In this document: positions 61,724-64,000 of the stretch, piece by piece | Layout: each line of letters begins with the position of its first letter | How positions within the stretch are numbered: the stretch's first letter is position 1 | Source of the DNA: DATMGU01 sp035555315 | GTDB taxonomy: Bacteria > Pseudomonadota > Alphaproteobacteria > ATCC43930 > CGMCC-115725 | DNA length: 64,000 bases | NCBI GenBank assembly: GCA_035555315.1 | Contig: DATMGU010000046.1 | Span: 62,001 to 126,000, forward strand | Reading direction: 5' to 3' | Position numbers and translations under genes: made by a program | Notes under the pieces: model-generated | What the model saw: the letters and a program-made list of their open reading frames with translations, nothing else | Told to the model about the DNA's origin: nothing | Database searches by the model: none

Positions 61724-62770
61724 TCAGCTTTTAGCCCGTCGGTCGAAAAGCCAGAAGATCCCGCCCGGTAAAGTGCTGACCAGATTGACCAATCCGAACA
61801 GGACGGAAAGTGACAGGGCCGAGCTTGCCGTTACGCCGATAAAGCCGAACGCGAATACGAAGCTCGCCTCTCGCAGCCCCCAGCCGGCGATTGAAATAGG
61901 CAATGCCGTGACGAGGGTAGCCGATGGAACGATCAAGAGGCAGTCGAAGATGCCGATCGGGATATTGAGGCCGCGCGCCAGCACATACACACTCAAGGAC
62001 ATGAGAATGGCAACGATGGCGGACACGCCGATGATCTCGCAAGCCGCCCAAGGCCTAAGGTAGACGCGGCGGCAATCGCCGGATAGAGACCAAAAGCCTC
62101 GGACGATCCGCCATTGTCCATACCGTGCCGGCAGGCGGTCCATAAGCATGATGACACCCAAACCGCCAAAGGCTGCCAAAGCCAGAACCGGGAAGGCATA
62201 GGCTCGCCACCCGAAGGTCGTGGTCAGCGGAGCAAACAAGGCGAGGATCAAAACCATCAACCCGAGCAGCGTCGAGATCCGGTCCAACACCACTGAGTTG
62301 ATGGATTTGGCGAGGGTCAATCCGGCCGCGCGGGCTCCCCAGGCGCGGACGAAGTCACCACCGACGGAGCTGGGCAGCAGCGTACTGAAGAATGCCGCGA
62401 CATAGAAAATTCGGAAAGCGTCAGGAATTCTCATACGGCAGCCGATTTTGGCCAGTATCCGGCACCACCTGAGGCTGCCGAGAGCGGTCTGCAGGACCGT
62501 GAGAAGTAATGCGACCGCTAATGGCAGGATGCCGACATTGGACAGCTGGCGCCAGAAATTCTCGATGCCGACCTTCTGCACCAACCAGATGATGACGGCG
62601 GCCGACATCGCCACTTTTAACAATAAAACGAGCCCCTTGCGTCGACCGCTCTGGGCCGTCGTTTTGGTCTCTGACCCTTGAAGCACCGCCGGAATGCTCG
62701 TCTCGTTTATCGATTGTTGCCCGGCGATATCGCCACCCATGCTAGGAGCACCCTGAGAAATATCCGTCAC
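61724..62770 (-). CDS. Flippase-like membrane protein (UPF0104/AglD-type, lysylphosphatidylglycerol-synthase TM domain)
   Basis: The 348-residue protein has about eight hydrophobic segments and the family blocks LGSLRWCRILAKIG, FFSTLLPSSVGGDFVRAW, VVLDRISTLLGL and PISIAGWGLREASFVFAF. Such proteins are found in glycan and lipid export loci; the exact transported molecule is rarely known. The first 45 residues are polar and probably disordered. It is convergent with the large GT-C-like gene and upstream of a region I cannot explain. Confidence 0.82.
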   Translation of the reverse strand: MTDISQGAPSMGGDIAGQQSINETSIPAVLQGSETKTTAQSGRRKGLVLLLKVAMSAAVIIWLVQKVGIENFWRQLSNVGILPLAVALLLTVLQTALGSLRWCRILAKIGCRMRIPDAFRIFYVAAFFSTLLPSSVGGDFVRAWGARAAGLTLAKSINSVVLDRISTLLGLMVLILALFAPLTTTFGWRAYAFPVLALAAFGGLGVIMLMDRLPARYGQWRIVRGFWSLSGDCRRVYLRPWAACEIIGVSAIVAILMSLSVYVLARGLNIPIGIFDCLLIVPSATLVTALPISIAGWGLREASFVFAFGFIGVTASSALSLSVLFGLVNLVSTLPGGIFWLFDRRAKS

Positions 62771-63264
62771 CGCTCATGCTCCCGGTGGAGCTGTGGCGGT
62801 GAAAAATTGTCGATCCGACTGTCATGTAGCCCCGTTTACCGTCGCGAAATTGTCTATCAACGTTGCAGATCGCCACGCTGGAATGGGCATCTCCGGCCAC
62901 CGCCCGATACGCTTATACTCCGGTCGCCATTCCATCAACCGTCCTTCTATCACCGTCTTTCTATCATGGGCGAAATGCTTTTCCGCGATCGGCCTCGCAC
63001 CTTTAAGATGCGCTTCGAGCGATCCCGCAGAATCGAGATCGGCTTGCAGATAGATTATCGGAGGTTCGGCCAGTTGAGGCACGTATGTTCGCGACGGTCG
63101 ATCGACAGGGGAAAACCGGCGTTGGGGGCGATGGAATCGCGTATAGGGTTGCGGCAGCCAAACGGTTCATGAACTAGAGGCTACCGCTCGATCAGGTCGC
63201 TGGGCGATTTATCGTCGGGGCTCGGGTCGATCGGCGATAGACAGATGCTGATAGGGGGACATCG
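62771..63264. other. 494-base gap without a recognised gene
   Basis: The stretch lies between two divergent genes and should contain both promoters. An 86-codon minus-strand frame (62822-63082, GTG start) reads smoothly, with KRIGRWPEMPIPAWRS in the second half, but I know no relative and see no ribosome site. I see no clear promoter, palindrome or repeat. Confidence 0.4.
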
Positions 63265-64000
63265 GTGCGGGATCTGGCATTTTTGTTAATAAATTTAATA
63301 TTGGTATTTGTATCTTCCTATAAAATTTCCTCTTATTTTCGATGTGGCATCTCTGTTCGATTTGTAGCGTGCTTTTTATATTTTTGGCTTTCGGTGGCTG
63401 TCACAGCTTATATTCTCAGTATATTCGGATTGCTCGGTCGGCCTTGGATATATCTGGCGGTATCCACCGGGATAGCCGCCATTCCGGCGGTCATCTTTCG
63501 GAAATGGCTACCAAAACATCGCTCTCCGCAGTTAATCAGGCAATGGGCCGACCTATTCGACGGGGACCGGCGCGATACGGCTTTTCTTGCCATCGTGCTG
63601 TTCTGTACGGCGGGCGCGGTGATCGGCACATTGCTGCTAGTTACACTCTACGATCCGAATAACTACGATTCGCTTGCCTATCGTTTTCCGAGAGTGCTGT
63701 TGTATTTAGCACAGGGAAACCTGCGGCCGCTCAATTCATTCGACTACAGACTATCCAGCTACCCATTTTGCGGAATGTTTCTTTACTTCCTTCCCGGAAC
63801 GTGGGGCGTGGACGGCCGTCTATTCAATTATGTCAGTTTTGGCTGTTGGCTGGCAGGCGGAGTGGCCGTCGTGGCTGTGGCGCGCGAGATGGGTGTCTCG
63901 CGGCGTGGGGCGCTGATTGCAGCGTCGCTCTATTTGACGGCGCCGGCAGTCCTGATTTCGGCGGCCTCGACCAACGACGACATGATCGCCGGCGTGCCGA
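63265..64000 (+). CDS. GT-C-like membrane glycosyltransferase, 3' end beyond the window
   Basis: The frame opens with GTG 63265, seven bases after GGGGA, and runs without a stop to the last base (about 245 codons). It has five or six hydrophobic segments. The block NNYDSLAYRFPRVLLYLAQG corresponds to NPDSIVYRFSRVYWYFGGG of the gene at 37694, and AASTNDDMIAG to QATSTNDEIIAA, so the two are paralogues. It should be a polyprenyl-sugar-dependent transferase acting in the periplasm. Its 5' end is AT-rich compared with the rest. Confidence 0.75.
   Translation, partial: MRDLAFLLINLILVFVSSYKISSYFRCGISVRFVACFLYFWLSVAVTAYILSIFGLLGRPWIYLAVSTGIAAIPAVIFRKWLPKHRSPQLIRQWADLFDGDRRDTAFLAIVLFCTAGAVIGTLLLVTLYDPNNYDSLAYRFPRVLLYLAQGNLRPLNSFDYRLSSYPFCGMFLYFLPGTWGVDGRLFNYVSFGCWLAGGVAVVAVAREMGVSRRGALIAASLYLTAPAVLISAASTNDDMIAGVP

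Noticed and set aside
62822..63082. An 86-codon minus-strand frame in the gap after the flippase-like gene
   Set aside because: It reads plausibly, but I found no relative, ribosome site or context, so it is only mentioned in the gap entry.

Overview
The window reads as a GC-rich alphaproteobacterial chromosome segment. The best fit is a Rhodospirillales-like plant- or soil-associated genus; this is inferred from the sugar-transport gene families and base composition, and I cannot name a species. I saw no rRNA, tRNA, CRISPR array, transposase or phage gene.

Region 1 (1-24356) is carbohydrate uptake and oxidation. After a receiver-domain protein and two unknown small proteins comes a ROK repressor gene divergent from a D-xylose importer (xylFHG, with a one-domain XylG). 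It is followed by an OprB-type porin and a second, ribose-type ABC importer. On the minus strand lies an L-arabinose block: AraF-type binding protein, ATPase and permease, then an SDR aldose dehydrogenase, an L-arabonate-dehydratase-type IlvD/Edd enzyme and aldose 1-epimerase. Together these fit import of arabinose and its non-phosphorylative oxidation. A LysR (GbpR-like) gene is divergent from araF. An aminotransferase, a GST and a LeuC/LeuD-like isomerase pair, followed by a stub of a hydantoinase B gene, complete the region.

Region 2 (24370-44588) begins a large surface-polysaccharide locus. It holds an AlgI/AlgX-type O-acetylation pair, several SAM methyltransferases (three with coiled-coil segments), a GT2 polyprenol-type glycosyltransferase, a 1065-residue GT2+GT4 fusion, a GT-C-like membrane protein, and two convergent membrane paralogues of 708 and 707 residues that belong to a family I cannot name.

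Region 3 (45010-56717) is the most interesting part. It is a tight plus-strand run coding for a thiamine-diphosphate E1 alpha/beta pair without E2/E3, a GmhB-like phosphatase, two epimerase-type SDRs, a fusion of HldE-type domains in reversed order, a Gfo/Idh oxidoreductase, a UDP-glucose-dehydrogenase relative that lacks the catalytic cysteine, an SDR with YxxxH in place of YxxxK, two methyltransferases and a GT2. The set looks like a pathway to an unusual nucleotide-activated sugar, and I know of no described pathway with exactly this set.

Region 4 (57075-64000) has an FkbM methyltransferase, a 1234-residue GT-C-like protein ending in two tandem beta-type repeats, a flippase-like UPF0104/AglD-type membrane protein, and a GT-C-like gene cut by the window end that is a paralogue of the one at 37694.
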